DNA from: Anthonomus grandis grandis
Lineage: Eukaryota > Arthropoda > Insecta > Coleoptera > Curculionidae
Assembly (NCBI RefSeq): GCF_022605725.1
Contig: NC_065556.1
Span: 5,890,001 to 5,954,000 of the forward strand
DNA: 64,000 nucleotides
Direction: 5' to 3'
The translations under genes and the position numbers were made by a program. The notes under the pieces are model-generated. The model was not told the DNA's origin. It ran no database searches and was given only the letters and a program-made list of their open reading frames with translations. Position 1 is the first letter of the stretch. Every line of letters starts with the position of its first letter. Below are positions 22,502-35,060 of this stretch, one piece after another.

Positions 22502-22556
22502 GCTAAAATTTAATTTATTTTTACCCAGAAAAACACACTATTTTCAATAAACTGCT
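22502..22556 (-). repeat. 3' LTR remnant of the gypsy element
   Basis: The 54 bp match the end of the 5' LTR at 26615-26670, sharing GTGTGTTTTTCTG and AAAAATAAATTAA with a few substitutions. The upstream part of this LTR is absent; the tandem array directly abuts it. Confidence 0.75.
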
Positions 22557-23231
22557 AAACAGGGAACTTTTAAAATTATGTCTGCTATACAGGGAACTTT
22601 TAAAATTATGCCTGCTATACAGGGAACTTTTAAAATTATGCCTGCTATACAGAGAACTTTTAAAATTATGCCTGCTATACAGAGAACTTTTAAAATTATG
22701 CCTGCTAAACAGGGAACTTTCAAAATTATGCTTGCTATACAGGGAACTTTTAAAATTATGCCTGCTAAACAGCGAATTTTTAAAATTATGCCTGCTAAAC
22801 AGGGAATTTTCAAAATTATGCCTGCTATAGAGGGAACTTTTAAAATTATGCCTGCTAAACAGGGAACTTTCAAAATTATGCCTGCTATACAGGGAACTTT
22901 TAAAATTATGCCTGCTATACAGGGAACTTTTAAAATTATGCCTGCTATACAGGGAACTTTTAAAATTATGCCTGCTAAACAGGGAACTTTTAAAATTATG
23001 CCTGCCAAACAGGAAACTTTTAAAATTATGCCTGCTTAACAGGGAACTTTCAAAATTATGCCTGCTAAACAGGGAATTTTCAAAATTATGCCTGCTATAC
23101 AGGGAACTTTTAAAATTATGCCTGCTAAATAGGGAACTTTTAAAATTATGCCTGCTATACAGGGAACTTTTAAAATTATGCCTGCTAAACAGAGAACTTT
23201 CAAAATTATGCCTGCTAAACAGGGAACTTTC
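22552..23231. repeat. Tandem array, 30-bp unit, about 23 copies
   Basis: The unit is close to CCTGCTATAC plus AGGGAACTTT plus TAAAATTATG. Twenty-three consecutive copies keep an exact 30-bp period, with point changes mainly at three sites (CTATAC or CTAAAC, GGGAAC or AGAAAC-like, TTTT or TTTC). The period is a multiple of three and the unit lacks stops in several frames, so long artificial open frames arise on both strands (up to 239 codons of a repeated SRHNFKSSL-type peptide). No start context or family supports translation. The array lies between the end of gypsy pol and the 3' LTR remnant. It is not CRISPR: there are no unique spacers. Confidence 0.95.
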
Positions 23232-23244
23232 ACCAAACATTACA

Positions 23245-23758
23245 AACCTCTTCAGGCTAACGTCTCAGTTGCTTCTGTGCTGCCACCGTTGTTCTACGCT
23301 GCCCATTTGTTCGCTTTAAGATATATCGCTCATTTTCTAAACAATGGATCACCTGAAAGGGACCCTGAAACTTAGGCTTCAATTTGCCACCGCCCGCCAA
23401 TTGACTTGCACGGCTACCAAATCACCTACAGAGTACAACACTGCTTTAGCCCGCTTACTGTTATAGCTATGATAAAATAATAGCTGCTCATTCGGTGGCG
23501 ATTTCTAAACGCTTAATCACCTTTTCTCGGGCATCATCAGCATCGATGACATCATACTGACTTGAGATCGGTACACTTTTTAACAGCTGATCGACGGCCT
23601 TTCAACGTTGGTATTTATTAAACATGAGTTCATAAGGTGAGTAACCCGTGGATTTGCTTACTGTCGCATTTATATCATTTTCAACGTCGGGAAGGATTTG
23701 TGTCCATTTTTTTCTTCTTTATCATTTAATACTGCTTGCAAGGCATTAAACAAAGTGC
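23245..23758 (-). pseudogene. gypsy integrase, C-terminal half
   Basis: From the transposon junction the minus strand gives VMRTLFNALQAVLND, then TVSKSTGYSPYELMF (the conserved S-T-G-x-S-P-Y-x-L-x-x-G/N motif), DVIDADDAREKVI and, after more slips, a C-terminal domain reading LKPKFQGPFQVIHCL, RYILKRTNGQRRTTVA and QKQLRR. This is the usual end of insect gypsy Pol, where G-P-F/Y marks the C-terminal module. Integrase inserts element cDNA. At least three frameshifts or stops are present. It continues the fragment at 24769-24930 exactly once the 996-bp element and one copy of its 7-bp duplication are removed. Confidence 0.85.
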
Positions 23759-23765
23759 GCATAAC

Positions 23766-24761
23766 CGTAGCCGATCGAGAGTTCTAGCCGTGACACTGGT
23801 TTCGTGGCGTCAAAATTGAAGCCGAGATTTGGTGGCGCACGCCGTACAGTGGAACGACTAAGTGGAGATACCGCGGGACCTAATAATTTTTACATTTTAC
23901 AAGATAATATTTTTTTTTTATTATTACGTGTTTTTAGGTATATGATAAATGTTTTAAATATTTTTTATTATTTATTTTATGGGAAAAATATACATAAACG
24001 GTGTTTCAAATTCGTCTACCCTCAAAATACGAAAATGGATAATTTACCCCAAAGTTGCACATTATTTACTTGTAAAAGAATATGCCATATAAAAAAATAT
24101 ATATATTATATTTTATGTGGTTTTGAAGATTATTGAAAAAAAAAACAAATTTTCAAAACTTATTCTTGATACTTTTGTGGGTTATCTTGGTTGCTATGGG
24201 AAAGTTTTTGCATTGCTGTATTACTTTCGTTGTATTATTTTGCTGTATTATATTTCGTAAAAATGTTAATGCCGAAAACAAAATTAGGTAGGTACAAATT
24301 TTTGTTGCTGTTTTAAAAAATCGAAAATTTTAATGATTCCGAAGATAATCAAAAAAAACCAAAAAAAAATTTAAATGCCATTTTAATTTTTTTTGAGCTT
24401 AAACAGGAATGCAGTAAGAAATAGGCATTATTCTAAATAAAATTAAGATTGTAAAATGTAAGTTAAAAATAAAATTGTCAATTTACCCACCTAATTTAAA
24501 TACCGAATTTTTATTCTTTTTAAAACTCAAAGCGAATATCAAAATAGTTTGGTAGTTTAAAATTTTAAATGCGTAATCTTACTATAAACTACAATAATAA
24601 CTGCAGTAAAATATTATTTCGAATCAACGGAAAATATGTGCCCCAGCGCGGAATTTTTGCCATCGCGATGCGGTCGTCGCCTCGCATGATTTCGGCTTCT
24701 GTTGTGAGGTATCGATGGAAGCGGGGACAAGTGTCCAGGCTAGAACTATCGATCGGCTACG
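23766..24761. mobile_element. Unclassified 996-bp DNA element with 7-bp target duplication
   Basis: The ends are inverted copies: CGTAGCCGATCGAGAGTTCTAGCC at the left and the inverse of CGTAGCCGATCGATAGTTCTAGCC at the right (23 of 24 identical, given here as end words CGTAGCCGATCGA and TTCTAGCC). Weaker similarity extends to about 130 bp, including AGAAGCCGA-like and GCGCTGGGG/CGCGGGACC-like words. The 7-bp direct repeat GCATAAC lies immediately outside (23759-23765, 24762-24768). The interior is AT-rich with no transposase-like frame, so it is non-autonomous. Removing the element plus one repeat restores the gypsy integrase frame. The superfamily is unknown: 7-bp duplications occur in few groups (Dada-like and some P-like elements are candidates). 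Confidence 0.85.
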
Positions 24762-24768
24762 GCATAAC

Positions 24769-24930
24769 GCGCTCTACTTAGCCGTTTCCCCGTGGCACAC
24801 CAGTCGCCACTAAATGTAGTTCTATAGATTGATCTTGAAGAAACTGCTTGAATTTTATAGCCTGGAAAGCAGTTCCTCTATCTAGTATAATTCAACGAGG
24901 AATCCCTAATTCGTCAAATATTTTTTTAAG
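24769..24930 (-). pseudogene. gypsy integrase core, central fragment
   Basis: The minus strand reads IFDELGIPR, ILDRGTAFQAIKF, QDQSIELHLVATGVP and PRGNG, then a stop codon where Gln is normal, then VERVM at the transposon junction. D-R-G-T-A-F is the integrase core position that normally carries the second catalytic Asp (S-D-x-G-x-x-F), here kept as Asp. The upstream part with the first Asp has been lost in the deletion that joins the start of RT directly to this segment near 24930. Confidence 0.85.
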
Positions 24931-24931
24931 C

Positions 24932-25866
24932 GCCAGTGCCTTGTAGCCGTTCTGTAAATGAAAGATGATGCGGCCGAAACGAAAACGGTTTAGCATCACG
25001 TAATACGATATTTAGTTTTCCAGTAGTCACAGCTGATGGTGTTTGTTTATGGGCGGCTTTGAGAATTGTTTTTATTGAAAAACTAATTCCCTCGTCCAGT
25101 TCTGACACATCAATAAAATTTTCATTAAAATCACGACTCAGTACACGATTGATGCACAGAGGGTCATGAATTATATCAACTTTACTATCACTAATTTCTA
25201 TTTTGATTCCTGGTCGCTGAAGTACATCTAAACCTATGAGGGCGTCAACCTCACCTCCAGGGATAGATCCATCAGGAACCACGACAAAATCCAATTTAAT
25301 AGTCATCTTTGGGTGTACATAACAGTGGAACAACAACCAATAGGTACCATGACACTGTTTCCCATTCCAGTCAGATATTGACATTGGGGTTAATTTTTAA
25401 CTTTAAAGTTTTCGCCACTCCCTCGTGTATAACAGAGACATCAGCGGCAGTATCCATTTGGAAATCCGTATTTGCGATAACAATCTGCTTCAATGGGGCC
25501 CACCTTTTTACAGTAATCACATGTTTTGCCGGCAGTTTGAGATTTTGGCTCACTTTTTGTATGCATTTTCTTTCTTCACAGTCTAGATATATCATTTTCA
25601 CTTTTTGAAAAATTTTCACAGTCAATTTGTTTATGCCCGTATCGATAACATTTGCGACACTGCCCTTTAAAACCATTCTCAGCTTGAAAATGTCCACGTG
25701 TTCGCAAATGGTCACTAATAGAATGGCGATATGGTCTACGTACGCTTAGACCTTCACACGTTTTGCGTGCATCACATATAGCTAAAAGTTTTAACAGCTC
25801 TGCTTCACAATCTGGTGTTTGCACACAAAGACTAAAAAACACTAAAAACACAAAGAGACTTAGCAC
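24932..25866 (-). pseudogene. gypsy zinc knuckle, protease and start of RT
   Basis: Three overlapping minus-strand frames make up one broken region. First comes CRKCYRYGHKQIDC (about 25620-25660), a CCHC nucleocapsid knuckle. Next is a retropepsin: QMDTAADVSVIHEG (about 25430), with DTAA where active proteases have DTGA or DSGA, then ALIGLDVLQRPG (the I-G-x-D flap-side motif) near 25220. Last is the beginning of RT, PFSFRPHHLSFTERLQ near 24960, after which sequence jumps to integrase. Aspartic protease cleaves Gag-Pol. The second Asp of the expected pair and all RT palm motifs are lost. Frameshifts lie near 25590 and 25380. Confidence 0.85.
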
Positions 25867-26533
25867 AATATTCCAAGGAAAGTTGGGAAAAAAATCGCTT
25901 AATCGAAGCGAGTTTCGCCTTGCCGCATTCTACTAACGACAAAAAATCGGAACTCACAATAGAAAGGCAAACGCGTACCCTGGTAGCTGATGTACCTTGT
26001 TCTGGGAACGCAAATTCAAAATTATGGCGAAATGACGCCCAATCTCGTACAAGAGGTTTCCAGTGTTTATAGAAACGAGTTGCACGGCCCTGAAGAGCAT
26101 CCCCAGCTTTTAGCACAATCAAGGTGTCTGATATCCCAAGTTCTGTTTTTATTCGGGTAACATCATCCATCCACTCATTAATGCTGAAAGGAGAGTCATC
26201 TGGGTCGAAACTCGATAAACGTATTTGTGCTGATGTAGCAGTATGATAAACCTCCGATATTACAACAGATGGTGCTTGTGCTTGAGTAGTTGGATCTTGC
26301 ATAATATTTGCACAAATGCCGCTAGTGGAAGCCTGGGCGTTGGCTGCCATCATAGACAAAACTTCCATCATTCGGTTTTGAATGTTTGCATTAGATTTTT
26401 GCTGCAACTCGAACATCAACAACATTTTCTCATTTACAGACGATTCATTTTGTTTTGTAACTAGTTCTTCCTCACTGCCACTACCATCACCCATATTGCC
26501 CGTATTCACATCACGATTTTCACTTCTTGCCAT
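25832..26533 (-). pseudogene. gypsy Gag
   Basis: The minus strand opens at MARSENRDVNTGNMGDG (26533) just inside the 5' LTR. An acidic, serine-rich head, a QQKSNANIQNRMMEVLSMM helix and then a capsid-like domain follow: IRLSSFDPDDSPFSINEWMD, LKAGDALQGRATRFYKHW and WASFRHNFEFAFPE. This is the retrotransposon Gag pattern of Ty3/gypsy (a W-x-x-x-F-x-x-x-F-x-x-x-F signature). Near 25950 the frame slips, and the real continuation (SLVECGKAKLASIKRFF) leads toward the knuckle in the adjacent frame. Gag forms the particle that packages element RNA. It sits about 80 bp downstream of the LTR end. Confidence 0.85.
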
Positions 26534-26614
26534 TTTGTTTTAGTCTGAAAATTACACCAAAACTAAGGTTCTTCCTTTGATTTTTAGCACAAAAAGAAGG
26601 TATCCCACTTCTGA

Positions 26615-26829
26615 TGTAAGACTTAATTTATTTTTACTCAGAAAAACACACTATTTTTAATAAACTGGTATATTAATTAACAAATTGAACAAAATATGTT
26701 GGCGTCAAACTGATCGCGGTCCGACTGCCTATATATTTTTATAAAACAACCGAATCTGCAGCGTCGGCATACCGGGTCGGCATACCGACATACCAGGAAA
26801 TCGTAGATAAGAACCGTGTTGTGCTAACA
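26615..26829 (-). repeat. 5' LTR of the gypsy element (215 bp)
   Basis: On the minus strand it begins TGTTAGCACAAC and ends CTTACA, the TG...CA ends of LTRs, and contains a promoter (next entry). Its last 54 bp recur at 22502-22556. The sequence just after it on the minus strand, TCAGAAGTGGGATACC, sits where the primer-binding site should be, but I cannot name the tRNA. Confidence 0.8.
26706..26743 (-). promoter_or_regulatory. LTR core promoter: TATA box and initiator
   Basis: On the minus strand TATAAAAA begins at 26743. An insect-type initiator TCAGTTTG follows, with its A at 26711. The spacing places the first T of the TATA box at -32 relative to that A, which is the classic distance. This marks the U3/R boundary of the LTR. 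Confidence 0.65.
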
Positions 26830-26849
26830 TACATTAAAAAATTTTAAAG

Positions 26850-27010
26850 CCTTTCACATTTGTCGTCTAAGGTCATATCAAAAAAAATCATATGATTATT
26901 AGAAATATCTTTAGCCGAAATAACTCCTGCGTTTTGTACAACATAACGATTAGAGATTAATATAGTATCAGTCAAAGTTTTAACACCGGCTGTTATCCAA
27001 GTTGGTAAAA
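26850..27010 (-). pseudogene. LINE endonuclease (EEP) fragment
   Basis: The minus strand reads TLTDTILISNRYVVQNAGVI followed by SNNHMIFFDM. This matches the end of APE-type LINE endonucleases (D-x-I-L-x-S ... G-V-I-S ... S-D-H-D-L-I), with the catalytic SDH changed to SNNH. Only about 50 codons survive. Confidence 0.6.
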
Positions 27011-27029
27011 GTAACACAACCGCATGACT

Positions 27030-27937
27030 AAGCTGATGAACACCTCTCTCTCAGGCGGAAAGCTTATTGCTGCGGTGAATGCATGGGCGAGTCTGGAATT
27101 CTTAAAGGGTCTGTCATAGATTAAGAAAAGCTAAATAAATTAACTTGGAAAATCTTCACAAAATTTAGGGAGCTGCATGCCAATTTGTCAGTAGGAAGAT
27201 TATATGCTTCACACAAAGAAGGTGGAAAAAGACTTGTTGACATTAAAAGATTGTGCCTTTGTTAATAGAAGATAATGCGGAAAAGCTTTCTGGCATCTGA
27301 TGATGAATAAGAGAATACCACCAATACTTAGAAGTAGAAGGTTTCATGATGACAATTCAGCCCAGTATTAACCTGAATAAAATTTGGAAATGTGGCAACG
27401 TTGGAAAGATATTATTAGAGCATGTAATGGGTGGATATCTTGTACTGTCGGACAGTGTATACCTCGGAAGATAACTAGCCATAAGAACGACGGTCTACTG
27501 CAAAAACACCCTCCATCACAGAATAAATATAAGCCACCATCAGTACTGTCAGAGTTGTAGTAGTCAATCGTCCTATCGGTAACTGTAATGGACCTATCCC
27601 AATAAAATACGCAATCCAACAGGCCGCGCATATTGTGCTTATAAAGAAGAAAGAAAAACTGGGTATAATCGTCAATATAGCAGTTTCATTTTTTTATAAT
27701 ATTATTAAGACTGAGAGAGAGAAGATACAGAAGTACAAGAGTCTGAAATATGACTTAAAGAACACGTGGGAATTGAAACAAATGCGAATTCACCCCTTCG
27801 TAGTTTCTGCAAAAAGAATTTTATGAAATAGCTTCACTAAGAATTAGCAAGAACGGATAAAGGAGACGGGATGAACTTCCCTTTTCACATACGAAGAGAA
27901 CCGGTAAATATACCGGCATAAATATTAAAACTATTAA
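27030..27937 (+). pseudogene. R4/Dong-like LINE, 3' fragment with an internal inversion (copy A)
   Basis: The plus strand carries AAVNAWASLEFLKG, then LSVGRLYASHKEGGKRLVDI (the R-L-x-x-P-R-x-x-G-G-R-G-L block after the RT thumb). At the far side are IAVSFFYNIIKTEREKIQKY and KNTWELKQMRIHPFVVSA, the end of the restriction-like endonuclease region. Between them, at about 27470-27640, the matching middle piece (CVFYWDRSITVTDRTIDYY) reads on the minus strand, so that part is inverted. Stops are frequent. It ends in a (TAA)n tract that continues directly into the next copy. The family is recognised from YWDRS...TDRT...RPD wording shared with copies B, C and D. Confidence 0.75.
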
Positions 27938-29732
<1,795 letters not shown>

Positions 29733-29748
29733 AATAATAATAATAATA
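29733..29748. repeat. Short (TAA)5 tract between LINE copies B and C
   Basis: The 3' end of copy B (…GAGCTAAAACAGAAAA) runs into five TAA units, after which copy C begins. Confidence 0.9.
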
Positions 29749-31758
29749 TGATATTCGTTTCGTATGAGTATATTCGAGGAGATATTGGGCGACTAACTCA
29801 GTATGCAGCGGGAAATAGAACAAGAAAGTGCAAAATAAGAGTCGAGCAAATAGTTTCTAAAATTAGGATACACAACAAAGAAAAGACAAGAAAACACAAC
29901 TGTGCAATACTGCTTAAATACACTCAAACAAAAAACTTAGTGTGCTTGTTTGATATATTGCTCGTTTAAAACGATAGAAGCAAAGCAATTAAAAAAAACA
30001 ATATAAAGCACTTTTTACCATACAAGAAATAACATTTTATTGTAATCTTAATTCTAGATACCTGACAACTACCGAAAACACATATCCTACTAAAGAAGTT
30101 ATTTAGCAGTTCTGGAAAGACCAGCTTGAAATACCGGCATAATGCAATCAAAGCGTCGAGTGGACTAATGAAGAGAGAGAAAGTATCTCTAATGTCCCCG
30201 AAATGAGATCTAAACCCTTGACAACCAACGAAGTCACAAATATTCTAAAAAATGCATACAATTGGAAAGAACCGGGACCTGATGGAATACACAATTTCCG
30301 GATAAAGAAGTTAAGGTGTACACAACACCGATTAACTAAGTTTTTTGATGACATATTAATTAATTCTCTATATTATTGCCCTTCTTTTTTACACAGGAAT
30401 CGACTTATCTTTTGCCCAAAGACGATCTTAATAAACAGGATCTCGTAAAATACCGTCCAATTACCTGCTTACCAACGATGTATATGATTCTTACTTCGTG
30501 TATTGCCCAGAGAATACACGAGCATTGGGAACGCTACCAAATTATTGCAGATGAGCGAAAGGAATCTACAAGGAATGCTATAGGACGCAAAGTGCAACTG
30601 ATTCTTGACACTGCGATAAGTAGCCTATACTAAGAAAAGAAATCTTTTTATGGATTATATCGACTATAAAAATATTATATTAACACATTCAGTGTTGGGC
30701 TACTCATTTGGTGAAATTATATGAAGTAGATCGAATATTACGAACATACAAAGGAAAATGACAACCCTTCTTACTAAGTAGAAATACGATCATCCCAGAA
30801 TTACGGTTCAGAGAACCATGCTACCACGATGCGAGGGAGGAAGAGGATTTATCGACCTAGAAAACAATTGGAGCAACAAATTAATAATTTAAGAAAATAT
30901 TTTTTTAGAAAGCTGTAGATTTATCCATCTCTCTATGCAACTATTTGCTAAGTAGACAAGTTAACCCGATTTAAACTAAAAAATAAAGAAAATATAGTGA
31001 ACCATCAAACAACAAATGACAAAATACAGAACTGGAAATAGAAACCTCTGCATGGAAGACATTAACGAGCTCATGCAAGAATAGGTTGACAAATGTGCGT
31101 CAAACTGTTAGCTAATCTTAGGACAAATGTTTTCCGAAACAAAGGGTTCACTCTTAGTTATCCAAGATCAAGTTATTCTAAAGCGTTATTATCTAAAGTT
31201 CATAGCAAAAGATCCAGCTATTAAAGATGACCGATCTAAATATGGATGCCAAACATCTGAGACAATCCAGCACATAACACGAGGTTTCCAAATATTTGCG
31301 CCCACGGCATACCAAGAAAAGATGCAGTCAAAAATGATACGTCAAAAACTTGCTCCAAAACTGAAACTTCTGCAGAATGAAAAGCGTTCTTATTATAACT
31401 ATGCCCCAGAAAGTATTCTGGAAAATGTAAACTTTCGGCTTTATTGGGATCGTAGTATTTTAACTGATCAAACTGTAAGTAATAACAGACCTGACTTAGT
31501 TTTAGCGGATAAGCAACATAAGATTAAATCTCTTATCGATGTGGCTTTTCCCAATTCTAACAATTCAGTTCAAAAGCACACAGAAAAAATTTCTGAAAAA
31601 AGTACCGCGACCTAGAAGTACGGCTACAGAGGAAATGGCAAATGAATATTGTTAGAACCAATTATAATGTCAACTGCGGGATTCATATCAAAGAACCTAG
31701 AAAGAAGTAGTGAAAGTGGTGCTATTAAATACAGCTTGAATTGTATTGAAATTTCTGG

Positions 31759-31759
<1 letters not shown>
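29749..31759 (+). pseudogene. R4/Dong-like LINE, longer but gapped copy (copy C)
   Basis: This copy reaches further 5' than A and B. It has VEWTNEERESISNVPEM, TTNEVTNILKNAYNWKEPGP and DGIHNFRIKKL (RT start), TYLLPKDDLNKQDLVKYRPI and CLPTMYMILTSCIAQRI. A deletion removes the palm with YMDD. From 30695 it resumes with YSFGEII, LPRCEGGRGFIDLENNWSNK, the finger-like CQTSETIQHI (first Cys of the pair replaced by Tyr-Gly), LYWDRSILTDQTVSNNRPDL and SLIDVAFPNSNN. The sequence differs clearly from copies B and D, so it is another subfamily. It ends in a (TAA)n tract at 31760. Confidence 0.85.

Positions 31760-31838
<79 letters not shown>
31760..31838. repeat. (TAA)n microsatellite at the 3' end of LINE copy C
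   Basis: About 26 units. It produces spurious poly-Asn and poly-Ile open frames. Confidence 0.96.
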
Positions 31839-34520
31839 TTAATGATATTGATAAAAACTAAGGATTCTTTATTATTGGCGCTCTTTATACTTGGGACAAA
31901 CAAATTTTTATAACTTTGTCGCTCTGTAAAGTCATTTAGTTAAAAACTAATTAATACATTTTATTATTAACGATTTTGCATGATACTGATAGTCTAGGGA
32001 AATACACAGATAATATATTAAATACAGTTTTATTGGAAACTCAAATTTAGAGAAGGTGCTATTAATTTTAAATCACAAATCTTTTAAACCTTTTCTTTGT
32101 CTTATTTTTAAATCTTCAATATGCGCTACATAGTGAGGTTATAACGCTATATGAGCACACTTAATAATTAATTTGACATAAAGTTGGGTACCAATTTTCC
32201 GTAAAATATCTACAGGTATCCATAAATAAGTTTATTTCTTACACCTTTCTATACTTTAAAATCTTAGATGTTCAGAACATATATGTTCATCGGAACTCTT
32301 TTAATTTCGTCCAAGTAACACTTAATTGAATTTTATCGCAATAATAAAAAAAAAACCTTTTAAGTAAATATCATAATTCTCGTTTCACTAAATTATTATT
32401 AATTAATATTTTACTTATAATATATTTATTAACATTTTCAACAATTCCACTTTGTTAAAAATTCATTACGCTAAACACCAGAATGATTAATAAGCCATAG
32501 GTCGCAATCATTTATTGAGAAGGTTTAATCATATCCAGTAAAACAGTTACATTTATGGGGACACAATTTAACCTTTGATGACGATTGGATCATTCATTAT
32601 CTAATATTTCATTTATAACCTAAAATTGGTGTAAGCCATTTCGATGTATTGGTTTGTAATTTGGACGTACAGTTTTATATTTATTTCATATTGGCAAACT
32701 AGTTCAAACAAATATCTTTATAAATATTTTATATAAATTTATAATACATATCTCAGAAATGAATACTAGATAACAAGTACAGCAATAAATACAATAACTG
32801 AAACAATTTAAACAATATAATATGAAGAAAAATTCGAACTTAAAATAGTTATATTTACTCGATAATTTTAACATTAATAATTAGGTTATATAAATTTTTT
32901 CGATTTTAGAGATTATTATTAATATTCATGCAGTAAAAACTATTTTAATTAGTAAATTGCAATAACCATTATAAACACACATAATATGTATTCCTGTATC
33001 ATCTGACTAATACTCCCATTTTGCTAATTTTGACTAAAAACCTAATTAATTGTTAAATGATGTGGGACATTTTATAATTTAGAGCTTAAACTAAAATTTC
33101 CAAAATAGAGTCAATATAGGAAATTGAGCTAAAATCACGAGATTGATTCAGCCAACCATGCAACCTGCAATTACGAAGGTAAAATATTTACCCCAGGGTA
33201 ATTGCCATTTATAATGCCTAGCAGTTCTATGCTGACTTGATTCTTTATTGAGTATATTATCGGAAATAATTGCTTGCGTTATTCTATTATAATTTAATAA
33301 TGGATAAATAAACTTTACTAATTATAATTTAAGGTGCACTTATGTCAAAAAATTGAAATCTAAAATTTTAATGAACGATATAAACAGCAACTGATCTATA
33401 AATACTATAAATGCTTTATCATAATAATTAATTAAAGCAGGCGAAAAAAAATTAAGAAAATGCTACTGAAAACATCAATTGGGATTTAAAAGACTTCCAG
33501 CCTTACAAATCATCAGTCCTAGATAGAATTTACCCTAAACCGCTCCAAAAAGGTCAGGCAATGCTATTGATATATTTATGTAAAATTATATATATCCTAA
33601 GTTTATGGCAAAAGTTAGTGTAGTTGTAGATTGCCAAAAAATTATTTTAGACTGTAGTCTAACGACGATTAGTGTATTGTCTAACCTGATCTCACTCTCT
33701 TCTGCAGAGGTAGCCCTAGATGATCTAAATAGACATATACAAGTTAGAAGGCACCTTTATTAATGTTCCAATAATATCACGTAGTCGAAGGAAAAATCCA
33801 TAATTTTTCAACTGGATAAAGGCTATCATAAAAGAGATAATTAGTTCAAAAGAGATTGCGCAGAGCATCTGTGTAATCGAAGGCAAACGCATTCATTATC
33901 TCTCAGAGAGATCTCAAATGGATTGCTCATTATGAATAAGTGCGACAAAGAATGCTAATGGTTAAATTTGATTAATAATCCAAAACTCAACGAAATTCGA
34001 TTTTTCAAAGAAGTGAAATTCCTTTAGATTATTCTCAATCAAAAAATAATTTGAAAACTACGTTATTTGTAGATAGAGTTTTAAAGGAAAAATATGCCTT
34101 GAGCCGATTTAGAGACTAATGCCAAAACTGAAACTATGGCTATACAAAAATGGTATTAATACGAATAACGAATCCAAAATTTTATACGAACAGGTCTGAT
34201 ATATTATCTTCGCCTTATTCTCAGCGACTAATCAGGGCTTAGGTATCGGCATTTATAATAATTCACTATAAAAAAAATTGACATAAGTTAAAAAATTAAG
34301 CGAGAATTTAACGCAAAAGTCATAGTTATATAACGTTGATACACAAATGGTTAAAATTTTTTCTTTGGAGAAAAAATGATTCATTAATTCTTTGATTCCT
34401 TACTTGTGCTGGCCCTTAAAAGGTGAAATGTGTTTTTGCATAGTAAAAGCCTCACACGCAAACACACAACTTGGGATGGAATACCTTCAGTTTGGATCGA
34501 ACTCTTGTTAAAGGAGAAAA
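31839..34520. other. Long AT-rich non-TE stretch, no gene seen
   Basis: No coding resemblance. Two patches, 32460-32600 and 33120-33290, are of higher complexity and contain words such as AATCATTTAT, CCCCAGGGTAATTGCC and TTAATAAGCCATA, reminiscent of homeodomain-rich regulatory DNA. This is an impression, not a proof. Confidence 0.3.
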
Positions 34521-34524
34521 GCTC

Positions 34525-35060
34525 TACAGGGTGAGTCGTGAAGAACGTACTAGACATTTGTAGTCAGGTGAGCATTGTACATAGAAAAATAATTTAAAAA
34601 ATGTATATGTTCTGATGTGATTCTTAGTGATTTATGTCTTTCTTTAACAAGCAATGCTTCATTTCTAATGCATCAAATTAGGACCTCCTCCAGTATTGAC
34701 TTTCACTTTGTACACCTCATTTTAAACCAGCCTCACAAACAATAGTCCAGTGTTGTTAATAATAAGAGTGATATAAAACAATAGGTCTGGAAATCTTGAA
34801 GGCCAACTAATAGGACCACCGCGACGAATTCATAGTACTGGAAGTTTGTTCAAACATTGCTTGACTTGACAAGCGAAATGTACACAAGCATAATACATAA
34901 GCTCCATAGTACTGATAAGACATTTGCATTCTAATATTTAGAAAAACTTCCTTTTATAATGATTTTAACTTATTTCAGGGAAATAAGCAGTTCTATCCTG
35001 TGCGACGATTTTCTAAAATGTGTGGGCCAATTAAATAACTATCAATAATACAAATACAAA
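34525..35060 (-). pseudogene. Mariner-type transposase relic
   Basis: The minus strand preserves IIDSYLIGPHILENRRTG, MQMSYQYYGAYV (where FQHDGAP is expected, so the second Asp is gone) and RRGGPISWPSRFPDL (block before the third catalytic Asp). CAGGGTGAGTCGTG at 34529 could be a worn terminal repeat on the 3' side. The transposase is heavily decayed and has no complete catalytic residue set. It is a different subfamily from the DD41D copies at 41293 and 46700. Confidence 0.65.

Larger units (their letters stand above)
22502..26829 (-). mobile_element. Ty3/gypsy LTR retrotransposon, minus strand, internally deleted
   Basis: Reading on the minus strand the order is: 5' LTR (26829-26615), gag (from 26533), zinc knuckle and protease (25866 to about 25200), start of RT (to about 24940), then a large deletion of RT and RNase H, integrase (24930-24769 continuing at 23758-23245), a 30-bp tandem array (23231-22552), and the last 54 bp of a 3' LTR (22556-22502). 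Gag-protease-RT-integrase order is that of Ty3/gypsy. A second DNA element sits inside the integrase at 23766-24761. Frames are broken in many places, so the copy is an inactive fossil. Confidence 0.88.

Noticed and set aside
22552..23231. CRISPR-like periodic array
   Set aside because: There are no unique spacers; the units are directly contiguous, and the surrounding DNA is an insect-type retrotransposon.
22521..23240. Open frames of up to 239 codons on both strands, encoding a 10-residue repeat
   Set aside because: They follow from a 30-bp tandem repeat lacking stops; frames are open on both strands and there is no family or start context.
24569..24781. Plus-strand frame of 70 codons rich in Arg and Ser
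   Set aside because: It lies in the right terminal repeat of the 996-bp DNA element and runs across its border.
31649..31903. Poly-Asn and poly-Ile open frames
   Set aside because: Translation of a (TAA)n microsatellite.
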